11,770 nucleotides of DNA from SG8-32-3 sp964514055 (GTDB lineage Archaea > Thermoproteota > Bathyarchaeia > Bathyarchaeales > Bathycorpusculaceae). Position 1 is the first letter of the stretch, and each line of letters begins with the position of its first letter. The notes under the pieces are model-generated. The model saw nothing but the letters and a program-made list of their open reading frames with translations. It ran no database searches and had not been told where the DNA came from. This document shows, one piece after another, positions 1-6,007 of the stretch. A program made the position numbers and the translations under genes. Where the stretch lies: the NCBI GenBank assembly GCA_964514055.1, contig CAZEPB010000038.1:1-11770 (forward strand). The letters run 5' to 3'.

Positions 1-87
1 TGGTGGTATTTAAACTTAACGCAATTCAGCCACCTTAACTTAAAATTTTATAAGCAAGTTAGTTTAATCTATTTTTGGTGATTTGTG

Positions 88-333
88 TTGGCGAAGTTGG
101 TTATAACGGTAAAAGACGGTTCGACAGGCGCAGTTATCCCCTACGTAGCTGTTGAAGTTAACGGGGTTGGATTGGCAACGGGTCTAGATGGAACAGCCAT
201 CTTTGATTTTCCATTAGGAACTGTTGCAGTTATCAAAGTTAGAAGCGTGCAGTACAGGCCTTGGAGTCAATCGGTTTCTGTGAACTCTGATCGCGTTGAA
301 GTCACCGCAAGCATGGAACGCGCATCTTTGTGA
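88..333 (+). CDS. Small beta-sandwich (carboxypeptidase-regulatory-like) protein
   Basis: This 81-residue protein has the alternating beta pattern of carboxypeptidase-regulatory-like or Ig-like domains: an early strand (KLVITVKD), a TG-A-IP turn, an 'ATGLDGTAIFDFPLG' segment like the usual ATTDxxGxF-F-LPxG, and a closing strand. I placed the start at TTG 88, not GTG 85, because a GGTGA Shine-Dalgarno at 77-81 lies exactly six bases upstream and the product then begins MAK, as does the similar protein at 8586-8888. No signal peptide or membrane segment is seen, so it probably acts inside the cell or as a structural/adaptor part of a particle. It is first in a run with the protease and two membrane proteins. 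The fold is fairly sure; the role is unknown. Confidence 0.75.
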   Translation: MAKLVITVKDGSTGAVIPYVAVEVNGVGLATGLDGTAIFDFPLGTVAVIKVRSVQYRPWSQSVSVNSDRVEVTASMERASL

Positions 334-378
334 GGTATGGTACTTGCCTCGGGATTGGATGAAAGGGCGGTTCTGTAA

Positions 379-1053
379 ATGTCTAAGGCGATAATTGCGT
401 CTCCGTTTCTTTTTGTGCCTACGCAGCTTTCTTACGCAATGATGGATGAAGTTGAGAAGATGATTAAAGGCTTCGGCTGGGAGGTCGTGCGCCTGAGAGG
501 ACCACAGAACATTCGGCTCTTGTTCAGCCAAGCCATAGCGCAAAACCCGGACGCCACGGTTATCATATACGCGGGGCATGGTTCACCCACCGGCGCCTGT
601 GGAGAAGAAGTATTGTTCGGACTAGACGGACTTACCATAACTTCTTGCGCGATGCAAACGATAGATAACGCAGGGCAGCTCAAAGATCGCATAGTGGTGG
701 CTTTGCCAGCATGTGAAACCGCGATGCAGCTCGGCCCCGCAGCAGTTAAAGACGGCGCAAAAGCGTATGTCGGATGCACCGTAAACATGTTCGCCGCCTG
801 GCAGGAATCAGACCATAATTATATGGAAGATTGGTTTAACTACACGCTGGAGTTCTACAGAGCATTGATTGGCTCTCTAACGGCAGGCAAAAGCGTTAAG
901 GACGCAGTGAACGCTGGGTTAGCTGCCTACCAAAAACGCTGCACATACTATATGAACCTGTATAAATCCAACCTCGAAGTATGGCAAAATTCCGACTATT
1001 ATCTCGTCGCAACAAAACAGAACATGCAGTATGTTGTCGGCATATTTCCATAA
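379..1053 (+). CDS. Clan CD (caspase/gingipain/CHAT-like) cysteine protease
   Basis: This 224-residue protein carries the two catalytic signatures of clan CD cysteine peptidases. A hydrophobic strand ends in YAGHG (His67), and about 45 residues later a second strand ends in ALPACETA (Cys112). The spacing, the preceding strands (VIIYAGHG, RIVVALPAC) and an A-YVG strand afterwards fit the caspase-hemoglobinase fold. The C-terminal third is helical and rich in Tyr and Trp. An in-frame TAA directly precedes ATG 379, which fixes the start, but no clear Shine-Dalgarno is present. The protein is short, with no signal peptide, prodomain or fused sensor. It lies between a beta-sandwich protein and two small membrane proteins, so it could process or activate one of these. 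Known relatives act in cell death, defence or protein maturation; which applies here is not shown. Confidence 0.75.
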   Translation: MSKAIIASPFLFVPTQLSYAMMDEVEKMIKGFGWEVVRLRGPQNIRLLFSQAIAQNPDATVIIYAGHGSPTGACGEEVLFGLDGLTITSCAMQTIDNAGQLKDRIVVALPACETAMQLGPAAVKDGAKAYVGCTVNMFAAWQESDHNYMEDWFNYTLEFYRALIGSLTAGKSVKDAVNAGLAAYQKRCTYYMNLYKSNLEVWQNSDYYLVATKQNMQYVVGIFP

Positions 1054-1060
1054 GGTAAAC

Positions 1061-1065
1061 GGTGA
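1061..1065 (+). promoter_or_regulatory. Shine-Dalgarno GGTGA deciding a CTG start
   Basis: GGTGA lies six bases before CTG 1072. The TGA inside it is an in-frame stop for the downstream frame, so translation cannot begin further upstream. The same GGTGA plus six-base arrangement precedes the starts at 88, 8602, 9896 and 10436. Confidence 0.6.
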
Positions 1066-1071
1066 GGAAAA

Positions 1072-1341
1072 CTGAAGAAAGCCGCGGAAGACGAAGAGGA
1101 ACCAACCGACATCTTCAGCGAGCTCTACAGGCTAGGTCTCGCCATCTTCGCGGATGATGTTCACGACTTGCCAAAAGGACCGTTCCACACGATAGAAGAA
1201 ATAAAAAATGGAGACTTTCCAGTGCATCACTGGCTATATGGCGCTATCATCCTCACAGCAAGCGCGATTGGAAAGGTTTATTTTGCGGTAACCGCCTCTG
1301 AATCTGCACAGGAGATTTTAGGCGAAAAAGCTGCCTGGTGA
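1072..1341 (+). CDS. Small acidic protein with one membrane segment, probable CTG start
   Basis: The frame encodes 89 residues from CTG 1072. There is an acidic N-terminus (KKAAEDEEEP), an amphipathic stretch, and one hydrophobic segment near residues 53-74 (WLYGAIILTASAIG onward), followed by a short tail. No ATG, GTG or TTG lies near the beginning: an in-frame TGA is at 1063-1065 and the first usual start (TTG) would remove more than thirty well-formed residues. GGTGA at 1061-1065 sits six bases before the CTG. The stop overlaps the ribosome site of the next gene. Lying beside a caspase-like protease, it is a candidate membrane partner or substrate, by inference only. I do not recognise the family. 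Confidence 0.65.
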   Translation: MKKAAEDEEEPTDIFSELYRLGLAIFADDVHDLPKGPFHTIEEIKNGDFPVHHWLYGAIILTASAIGKVYFAVTASESAQEILGEKAAW

Positions 1342-1346
1342 AGAGT

Positions 1347-1454
1347 ATGGCGAGCAATGAGGAAAAAATCATTTTTGTTATTTCAGTGGCAGCGTCAATA
1401 GGGATAATACTCGTAAACGTTTATGTTGCATGGCAAAACGGAATGTTTAGCTAA
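1347..1454 (+). CDS. 35-residue single-pass membrane protein
   Basis: The gene starts at ATG 1347, five bases after GGTGA at 1337-1341, whose TGA is the stop of the previous gene, so the two are translationally coupled. The product has a short charged N-terminus (MASNEEK), one strongly hydrophobic span of about 21 residues (IIFVISVAASIGIILVNVYV) and a short polar end. Holin-like, toxin-like and small regulatory membrane proteins can look like this, and the sequence alone does not choose between them. Its TAA at 1452-1454 overlaps the TAG of the convergent gene at 1451-1453. The gene is too short for default gene callers. Confidence 0.6.
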   Translation: MASNEEKIIFVISVAASIGIILVNVYVAWQNGMFS

Positions 1455-1669
1455 CAGGATGGCGTGTCTTTTCTGTTCTCTACTTCCAACTTGAAACCTA
1501 AAAATTCAGCGGTTTTCATCAAAAAAGGGTTACTTGCTAATCCGTCTAGTTTGTCGACTACTTCATCAAGCGCATAAGTCATTTTGTAGAGTTTCTTTTC
1601 CGTTGAAATTATGACTGTTGCAGTATGCTTCTCTAGGTCTAAAGTTGTTGTTATTTCACAAGTTTTCAT
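1451..1669 (-). CDS. Hypothetical 72-residue protein
   Basis: The gene most likely starts at ATG 1669, which overlaps the TGA of the upstream zinc-binding gene (ATGA), giving 72 residues. A longer TTG start at 1693 is also open but would overlap that gene much further. The N-terminal half alternates beta-like segments (CEITTTLDLEKHTATVIIST, KLYKMTYAL) and the C-terminal half is helical (DEVVDKLDGLASNPFLMKTAEFLG). There is no membrane segment, and no family is recognised. Its position at the end of the minus-strand run suggests coexpression with the cysteine-rich protein. Confidence 0.55.
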   Translation of the reverse strand: MKTCEITTTLDLEKHTATVIISTEKKLYKMTYALDEVVDKLDGLASNPFLMKTAEFLGFKLEVENRKDTPSC

Positions 1670-1965
1670 AGTCTTTTTCCGCACCTTTTGCAAATAATCA
1701 TGCCAGAGCGGTTTTTAGATATGCTTCGAACCTGATAAGGGTCATGTCCGTGTACTCGGCACGTAAAACATTTAAATTTATGGGTTACAGTTAAGCTGAA
1801 GCCAAGCAGGTAAGTGGTTAACAAAAAATCTATTTTTCCTAAACGGCATGACGGCTGCCCGAAAGCGCAGCAATGACCCGTTTTAGGATGCTTACAACTC
1901 GTGTAGTAGATACAGCGCTCATATAAACAGAGCCCAAGCGCTAACGGTCCAACTTGAACTTTCAT
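1666..1965 (-). CDS. Cysteine-rich putative zinc-binding protein
   Basis: This 99-residue protein has ten cysteines. A first cluster at residues 13, 18, 24, 32, 33 and 40 is followed by C66-x2-C69 with nearby histidines (RVHGHDP) and a C-terminal C92-x2-C95 knuckle (CKRCGKRL). The last two pairs resemble the halves of a zinc ribbon. A short hydrophobic stretch lies near residues 46-60 (DFLLTTYLLGFSLTV) but is too short and polar to call a membrane segment. The start ATG 1965 has a GAGG about ten bases upstream and a TATA-like box near 2002. Such small zinc proteins are common in archaeal viruses and plasmids. Partner and function are unknown. Confidence 0.55.
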   Translation of the reverse strand: MKVQVGPLALGLCLYERCIYYTSCKHPKTGHCCAFGQPSCRLGKIDFLLTTYLLGFSLTVTHKFKCFTCRVHGHDPYQVRSISKNRSGMIICKRCGKRL

Positions 1966-1997
1966 GTACCAATTTCCTCAAAGATTTCCTATTGCGG

Positions 1998-2007
1998 TTT
2001 TATATAA
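1998..2007 (-). promoter_or_regulatory. TATA-like box upstream of the cysteine-rich gene
   Basis: On the minus strand the sequence reads TTATATAAAA, a good archaeal TATA box about 37 bases before ATG 1965. It overlaps the stop codon of the preceding gene at 2008-2010, so the last two small genes may have their own promoter. Confidence 0.35.
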
Positions 2008-2367
2008 CTATTCTTGCGAGGGATAATCCTTCCATGCAAAACTATAAAGCGAGTCGTAACTTGCCTCGCAACACCGGTTCAGATAGTCTCTACCAACGTC
2101 TGTGTCGAGCACTGCCTTAACCTCGGGGTCTGCGCTTAAAATCTCGTATATTTTTTTGGCGTCTGCCACGTACTCCTCTATGAATTCGGTCCAGAACATC
2201 TGTAGCGCAAGCTTGAAAATTGGAGCGACGAGTGGCGAGCCTAAATGAAACTCGTTAAGAGAGAGGGCGATTATGTCGACGTTGTTTTTTATGGCTTCTT
2301 CCATGTTTTCTTTTGTGACGTAGCTGTTGAGTGCCCAGCGGATGAATCGGTCTATGATGGCGTTAGG
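2008..2367 (-). CDS. Helical C-terminal domain in the +1 frame of the coiled-coil gene
   Basis: The frame is open well upstream of its first ATG (2304). The residues before it are protein-like (PNAIIDRFIRWALNSYVTKEN), so ATG 2304 is probably not the true beginning. No start with a Shine-Dalgarno exists in the overlap. The frame is +1 relative to the upstream gene, and the two meet at a run of six A on the minus strand just before that gene's TAA (2363-2365). The simplest reading is a fused protein of roughly 518 residues, made by +1 slippage or hidden by a one-base sequencing error. A CTG at 2394 is an alternative start. The domain is about 119 residues, mostly helical, with Trp/Phe-rich patches and no recognised family. 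Confidence 0.5.
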   Translation of the reverse strand, partial: PNAIIDRFIRWALNSYVTKENMEEAIKNNVDIIALSLNEFHLGSPLVAPIFKLALQMFWTEFIEEYVADAKKIYEILSADPEVKAVLDTDVGRDYLNRCCEASYDSLYSFAWKDYPSQE

Positions 2368-3565
2368 CTTTTTTGCTTCTAGTAGTTGCTGCAGGCTTCT
2401 GGCTACTCTTCGGGGGTTCGGGGGGTTTGGTTGTTGTCGGGGCAGATGAAGCTATCTCCTTGGGTGCTGTTTGCTGTACTTCTTTAGGTGCCTTTTCGGT
2501 TATTATTGTTTTCTCGCGTTCTGCGGGTGCAGCAGGCTGAGCCGCCACTGGTGGAGTCTTGAGCGGTGGCAACTTTTGAACTTCTCTTCTTGGTGGGGCT
2601 TGTTGTGGAAGTTTGTTGATGAAATTGTCAATAGTCTTAAGCGCACGTTCACCTAGCCTGTAAAAGTCCACTTGCAATTTGCCGTCAGCATTTTGGGTTA
2701 CGGGAGGAGCTTCTTCTTTGGTGAAAGCATCCTGAATCGAAGTTACAATGCGACCTTTAAGTTCGTCACCGACAGTTTCAGTTATCACTTCGTTCAAGTC
2801 GAGCATGTACTGTTTGCGTTCTTCTTTAGGCACATTTTGCAGTCGCTCATTAATTATTTTCATTCGATCATTAAGCTCTCTCTGCAAGGGTTCAACTGTT
2901 TCCTCCACTCTGGCCTTAAGCCTCTTCTCGTCCGCTTCTGCCTTATCTCGGTCTATAAGCTCCTGTTTGATCGCGGCGGTTTCTGCTTCTTTTTGTTTAG
3001 CGCGTTCTTCAGCTCGCTCCTTTTCATCTTCAAGCTTATGCGTGCGCAGCGCCTCAGTCATTTTGTCACCAATTTCCCTAATGGCTCTCTCCACATCAAC
3101 GGTTGGTTGCTGCTGCTGTGGCTGCTGCTGCGGCTGACCTCGCGCTTTCCGGCTATCCATAAAAGACTGTATGACCTCGTACTTCATCATCGTCTCAATT
3201 AACGAGTCAAGACTGCTACCCTCTTTCTTTTTCCCAGACTTCATATCATCTAGTATTGCCTGGACTTCGGGGGGAACCTTGCCTTTACCAAAACGCTCTT
3301 TTACCCAGTTATCAATAACCATAAACTTCATCAGATCATCTAAGTCGCCGCCCTTCAAAGCCTGCATAAGATCAACACCAGACTCGGACTCAGCTCCAGG
3401 CATCATTGAAGGCATAGAAGGCGACTGCACAACGGGCATAGGTTCTTGTCTTGCGGGGGCAGGTTCAGCAGGTCCTCCTTCTGCGCCCGAAACGAGAATG
3501 TCATCTAGCGCCTCATCGGAAAGGTTGTATTTTTCTTTCAGCATAGCACGTGTTTCTTCACTCAA
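2363..3565 (-). CDS. Large disordered/coiled-coil protein, possible structural or scaffold protein
   Basis: This 400-residue protein begins at TTG 3565, overlapping the end of the upstream gene by eight bases. The segments are: a short helical N-terminus; a Pro/Met-rich linker (about 30-62); a helical block (64-142, with MQALKGGDLDDLMKFM); a Gln/Pro-rich stretch (143-154); and a long charged coiled coil (about 155-250, rich in Glu, Lys and Arg). A folded segment follows (about 255-320), then a Pro/Ala/Lys/Thr-rich tail (325-400) that reads like a linker. No catalytic motif is visible. The layout resembles viral scaffold, minor-structural or coat-associated proteins, or a cytoskeletal adaptor; no family is recognised. 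The tail may continue into the +1 frame after KK at residues 398-399. Confidence 0.65.
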   Translation of the reverse strand: MSEETRAMLKEKYNLSDEALDDILVSGAEGGPAEPAPARQEPMPVVQSPSMPSMMPGAESESGVDLMQALKGGDLDDLMKFMVIDNWVKERFGKGKVPPEVQAILDDMKSGKKKEGSSLDSLIETMMKYEVIQSFMDSRKARGQPQQQPQQQQPTVDVERAIREIGDKMTEALRTHKLEDEKERAEERAKQKEAETAAIKQELIDRDKAEADEKRLKARVEETVEPLQRELNDRMKIINERLQNVPKEERKQYMLDLNEVITETVGDELKGRIVTSIQDAFTKEEAPPVTQNADGKLQVDFYRLGERALKTIDNFINKLPQQAPPRREVQKLPPLKTPPVAAQPAAPAEREKTIITEKAPKEVQQTAPKEIASSAPTTTKPPEPPKSSQKPAATTRSKKA

Positions 3566-3797
3566 CCTGCTTATCCTCCTTAGTGGTTTCCTCCGCGAGT
3601 TCTTGCCCTATTGCTATGCTAGCATTGAGCACGCCTTCAGCGGTTAGGGGAATCCCCTGTTTTGCAGCCATTATAGCCTCTTTTCCCATTTGAATCGACT
3701 TGGTTATAATGGCCTGAGCAAATTTGGAAACGTTAACTTGCCAATTTTCTTCTAGCCATTTGGCATCTTCCTCGGGTATTTCAACTTCAACTTTCAT
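3558..3797 (-). CDS. Small protein with ribbon-helix-helix-like N-terminus
   Basis: The protein is 79 residues. It opens with a strand (MKVEVEIP) followed by two helices split at 'VNVSKFAQ', the spacing seen in ribbon-helix-helix (Arc/MetJ-type) proteins. A helical C-terminal extension (KEAIMAAKQG, then GVLNASIAIGQELAEE) follows. ATG 3797 overlaps the TGA of the upstream gene (ATGA) and its own stop overlaps the next start, so the three genes are tightly coupled. If the fold guess is right it would bind DNA as a dimer, perhaps regulating this operon. It could equally be a small helical structural or adaptor protein. The fold call is inference from pattern only. Confidence 0.55.
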   Translation of the reverse strand: MKVEVEIPEEDAKWLEENWQVNVSKFAQAIITKSIQMGKEAIMAAKQGIPLTAEGVLNASIAIGQELAEETTKEDKQVE

Positions 3798-4498
3798 GCT
3801 ACCATCTCTTGTGTATCAATTTTCTCAAGCTCAATCTGAAATGCTCTTATCGCCTTTTTAGGGTTAACCTTAATCCCTAACGCCTTAGACTGCAGCAGGT
3901 CACGCGCAAATTTGTAAAGCAGATTTGATTTTTGCTGATAACGCCAGTTCGGGTCAGAAAGCGCCTGCAGCGCCGTAAGTTGCCCTTCTAAATTGGTTAT
4001 GTACTGCGTGAGCTGAGCCTTCTGCTCGTAAAAGTTAAAGACTTCCTTGATGAAGTTTTCCAAGTTCATGCCTTTAGCAACGGATATCTTGATTAGGTCG
4101 CCGTAGCCGCTCATCACGATGTCACCTATGATTATGGCTTGCTCCGCGGTTTTAGTGGACCTATCCGCAAGATGCTGTATCGCGGCGCCAGCCGTTTTCC
4201 GCACTGCAACTTTTTGTCTTTGCGTCTTATGACCCCTCCGCCCTTTCTCTGCTCCACCTTGAGCTGTTTCATCTATATCTTCGCCGCCCGCAAACTCTGG
4301 CGATCCCCCCTCTTCCTGCGCGAAACGGGTAAACCAATAGCTAAGCGTTCTTTGGGGCACCTCAAGTTCATGGGCTAACTCCACTTGAGTGGGTCTTTCC
4401 TCTGGAATCACGTTGGGGTCGATGTACCGTATGTACGCCTCCCTAAACTTTCTCAGCCGCTCCTTGGGTACGCGAGCGCCTAGTTTCTTCTGAGGCAA
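3794..4498 (-). CDS. Helix-turn-helix protein with helical C-terminal region
   Basis: This 234-residue protein starts at TTG 4498, six bases after GGTGC at 4505-4509. Residues about 17-60 contain a helix-turn-helix: 'RPTQVELAHELEVPQRTLSYWFTRF' has the shape of sequence-specific recognition helices. An acidic, Gly-rich linker (65-90) and a basic patch (KGRRGHKTQRQK) lead to a long helical region (about 100-230) with a likely coiled coil (FYEQKAQLTQYITNLEGQL). This order, a DNA-binding N-terminus and an oligomerising helical core, is like small terminase subunits of head-tail viruses, but no large terminase is visible, and a plasmid regulator or partition adaptor would also fit. It is the first gene of the 4498-2008 operon. 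Confidence 0.65.
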   Translation of the reverse strand: MPQKKLGARVPKERLRKFREAYIRYIDPNVIPEERPTQVELAHELEVPQRTLSYWFTRFAQEEGGSPEFAGGEDIDETAQGGAEKGRRGHKTQRQKVAVRKTAGAAIQHLADRSTKTAEQAIIIGDIVMSGYGDLIKISVAKGMNLENFIKEVFNFYEQKAQLTQYITNLEGQLTALQALSDPNWRYQQKSNLLYKFARDLLQSKALGIKVNPKKAIRAFQIELEKIDTQEMVA

Positions 4499-4534
4499 TA
4501 AAGAGCACCTTCAATAACATTAGCAAGTTGCTAG

Positions 4535-4546
4535 CAGTTAAAAGCT
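4535..4546 (-). promoter_or_regulatory. Possible TATA box for the 4498-2008 operon
   Basis: On the minus strand the sequence reads AGCTTTTAACTG. Its centre is about 43 bases before TTG 4498 and about 30 bases before the GGTGC ribosome site, leaving room for a short leader. It is one of several AT-rich choices here. Confidence 0.3.
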
Positions 4547-4586
4547 TTCCCCTCGGTTCTGTTAACTTTTTGTAGGTGAGGGGAAA
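4546..4586 (+). repeat. Inverted repeat enclosing a solo transposon tip
   Basis: TTTCCCCTC (4546-4554) and GAGGGGAAA (4578-4586) form a perfect nine-base stem around a 23-base loop. The loop holds most of the GGTTCTGTTAAC tip that starts at 4555. Such a hairpin could be a protein-binding site, a regulatory structure or a remnant of two abutting ends. Confidence 0.45.
4555..4580 (+). mobile_element. Solo IS6-like terminal repeat, copy 1
   Basis: The sequence begins GGTTCTGTTAACTTTTTG and continues TAGGTGAG. The first 14 bases match the ends of the two complete elements at 6820-8043 and 8943-9213, and the AGGTG motif further in resembles the zinc-ribbon element. No inverted partner is found nearby, so this is an orphan end. 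Confidence 0.55.
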
Positions 4587-4655
4587 CCGTTGGCTTTTTC
4601 CGCACCCTATGACACAAAAGATAGACATCAACTACCTCTTCAGATTCATTCGGAC

Positions 4656-4681
4656 GGTTCTGTTAACTTCTTGTGGGATGG
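4656..4681 (+). mobile_element. Solo IS6-like terminal repeat, copy 2
   Basis: The sequence reads GGTTCTGTTAACTTCTTG then TGGGATGG. It agrees with the left end of the TnpB2 element (6820-6843) at 22 of 24 positions, including the inner GTGGGAT, so it belongs to that subfamily. There is no inverted partner before the TnpB1 element. From 4682 to 4767 I see no supported gene. Confidence 0.55.
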
Positions 4682-4767
4682 CTTTTACCTCCCTGAGTTA
4701 ACTGGCTATTATCGACTTTCAGGATTAGCTCTTGCGAACATTCCTGTACCATTGCTTCACCAGACGT

Positions 4768-4811
4768 GTTGCAAGGATGCCCACCCTTTTAAGGGTGGGA
4801 GGAATTGCAAC
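4768..4811 (+). repeat. Left-end hairpin of the TnpB1 element
   Basis: CCCACCCTT-TT-AAGGGTGGG (4780-4799) is a nine-base perfect stem. It is extended by an outer GTTGCAA (4768-4774) and TTGCAAC (4805-4811) separated by symmetric five-base internal loops. Such a hairpin beside tnpB is typical of IS200/IS605 left ends. Confidence 0.75.
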
Positions 4812-4817
4812 TTAACA

Positions 4818-4825
4818 TTTAAATA
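4818..4825 (+). promoter_or_regulatory. TATA box of tnpB1
   Basis: TTTAAATA is centred 27.5 bases before ATG 4849, so the transcript would begin at or next to the start codon (leaderless). The tnpB2 promoter has the identical octamer at the identical distance. Confidence 0.6.
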
Positions 4826-4848
4826 TATTGAAGTTGTATATCAATGTT

Positions 4849-5991
4849 ATGCTTCAAACTCTAATGGTTAAGCTCTCCCCAACCCCACAACAACACAAAT
4901 TATTACTTAGCACCATCCACGCTTTCAACGATGCATGCAACGACATAGCCCAAACAGCCTTCAACATCAAAAGCGCCAACAAATTCAAACTGCAAACCTT
5001 AGTCTACAGAGATATACGGCAAAAACACGGTCTATCTGCACAATTAACCATCAGAGCCATCGCGAAAACCGCTGAAGCGTACAAACGAGACAAAAACGTG
5101 AAACCCACTTTCAAACCTGAAGGAGCCATAGTCTACGACCAACGTATCTTATCATGGAAAGGCTTAGAAAAAGCCTCGTTGGTGACACTTCAAGGACGTA
5201 TAGAAGTGCCAATAGTAGTAGGTGCTTATCAAAAGCAAAAGCTGAATCGTATAAGAGGACAAGCAGACCTCATCTACAGAGATGGCGAATTCTATTTAGC
5301 GGTAGTCATTGATGCTCCTGAACCGTCAAAGTTCGCGGTAACTGACGTTTTAGGTGTTGATCTTGGCATTGTTAATTTGGCTGTTGACAGTGACGGTCAA
5401 GTTTTCAGTGGCGATAAAGTTGAGGCTGTACGGAAACGTTTTGCAGGTTTAAGAAGCATTTTGCAGCAGGTGGGTACAAAGAATGCGAAGCGTCATTTGA
5501 GAAAGCTTGGCTGCCGTGAAGCATGGTTTAAACGTGATGTTAACCACTGTTTAAGCAAGGTTATTGTGGCTAAGGCTAAAGACACTGCTCGCGGAATAGC
5601 GTTAGAAGACCTAAAGGGTATTCGTGGGCAGGTTACGGTTAGGAAGGCTCAGAGAAACCGCAGTAACAGATGGAGTTTTCGCCAACTAAGATTTTTCATA
5701 GAATACAAGTCTGCTTTGGCTGGTGTACCCATGTTTTTGGTGAATCCTCGCGGCACGTCTCATACTTGTCCAAAATGTGGGTTCAATGTAAAGGCGAATC
5801 GTCCAAGCAGAGACTTATTCAAATGTGTTCGCTGCGGTTTCTCTGACGGCAGCGACCATGTGGGAGCCGTAAATATCCGGTTGAGGGCTTTAGTCAAAAA
5901 GCCTATAGCGGCATGCAGTGAAATCCAAGCCAAAATTGGAACTGCGATGGAGCATGGCTGCAAGCCCATGAATTCATTCATGGGTAGTTGA
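4849..5991 (+). CDS. tnpB: TnpB1, RNA-guided nuclease of an IS1341-type element
   Basis: From ATG 4849 the protein is 380 residues, a usual TnpB length. All three RuvC acidic residues are in place: D171 in LGVDLGIVN, E253 in ALEDLKGIR, and D336 in GSDHVGAVNI. A four-cysteine zinc finger (C307, C310, C326, C329; CPKCG and CVRCG) lies between the last two. TnpB proteins cut DNA using an omega RNA transcribed from the 3' end of their own element, which helps the element persist. The start was chosen because a TATA box sits 27.5 bases upstream; the frame is open back to TTG 4828 and ATG 4864 is also possible. The last codons (KPMNSFMGS) encode the right-end hairpin. The gene looks intact. Confidence 0.9.
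   Translation: MLQTLMVKLSPTPQQHKLLLSTIHAFNDACNDIAQTAFNIKSANKFKLQTLVYRDIRQKHGLSAQLTIRAIAKTAEAYKRDKNVKPTFKPEGAIVYDQRILSWKGLEKASLVTLQGRIEVPIVVGAYQKQKLNRIRGQADLIYRDGEFYLAVVIDAPEPSKFAVTDVLGVDLGIVNLAVDSDGQVFSGDKVEAVRKRFAGLRSILQQVGTKNAKRHLRKLGCREAWFKRDVNHCLSKVIVAKAKDTARGIALEDLKGIRGQVTVRKAQRNRSNRWSFRQLRFFIEYKSALAGVPMFLVNPRGTSHTCPKCGFNVKANRPSRDLFKCVRCGFSDGSDHVGAVNIRLRALVKKPIAACSEIQAKIGTAMEHGCKPMNSFMGS
5965..5984 (+). repeat. Right-end hairpin of the TnpB1 element
   Basis: CCCATGAA-TTCA-TTCATGGG is an eight-base perfect stem with a four-base loop. It overlaps the last codons of tnpB1, as is usual for IS605-type right ends and the 3' end of the omega RNA. Confidence 0.7.
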
Positions 5992-6007
5992 CCCCCTAGC
6001 ATTACCA

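Larger units (their letters stand above)
4768..5990 (+). mobile_element. IS1341-type (IS200/IS605 superfamily) element carrying tnpB1
   Basis: The element has the hallmark subterminal hairpins and tnpB but no tnpA in the window, so it is of the TnpB-only type and would rely on a TnpA elsewhere. There are no terminal inverted repeats and no target duplication, as expected for single-strand transposition. The exact cleavage ends are not clear; the coordinates given run from the outer left stem to just past the right hairpin. Confidence 0.7.

Noticed and set aside
337..378. A 13-codon ATG frame between the first two genes
   Set aside because: Too short, with no separate ribosome-site spacing; possibly a leader but nothing supports it.
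370..383. GGTTCTGTAAATG just before the protease start, similar to the transposon tip
   Set aside because: Only the first eight bases agree; no GTTAAC, partner or target duplication. Expected by chance about once in a window of this size.
2471..3647. Several long plus-strand frames opposite the coiled-coil gene
   Set aside because: Serine/phenylalanine-rich shadows of the Glu/Lys-rich gene on the other strand, without start signals.
4590..4871. An open frame from TTG 4590 that reads through a transposon tip (as GSVNFLWDG) and into the TnpB1 left-end hairpin
   Set aside because: It crosses two mobile-element ends, and its GGTGA is ten bases away instead of six; the protein-like look is likely chance, though a gene remnant cannot be fully excluded.
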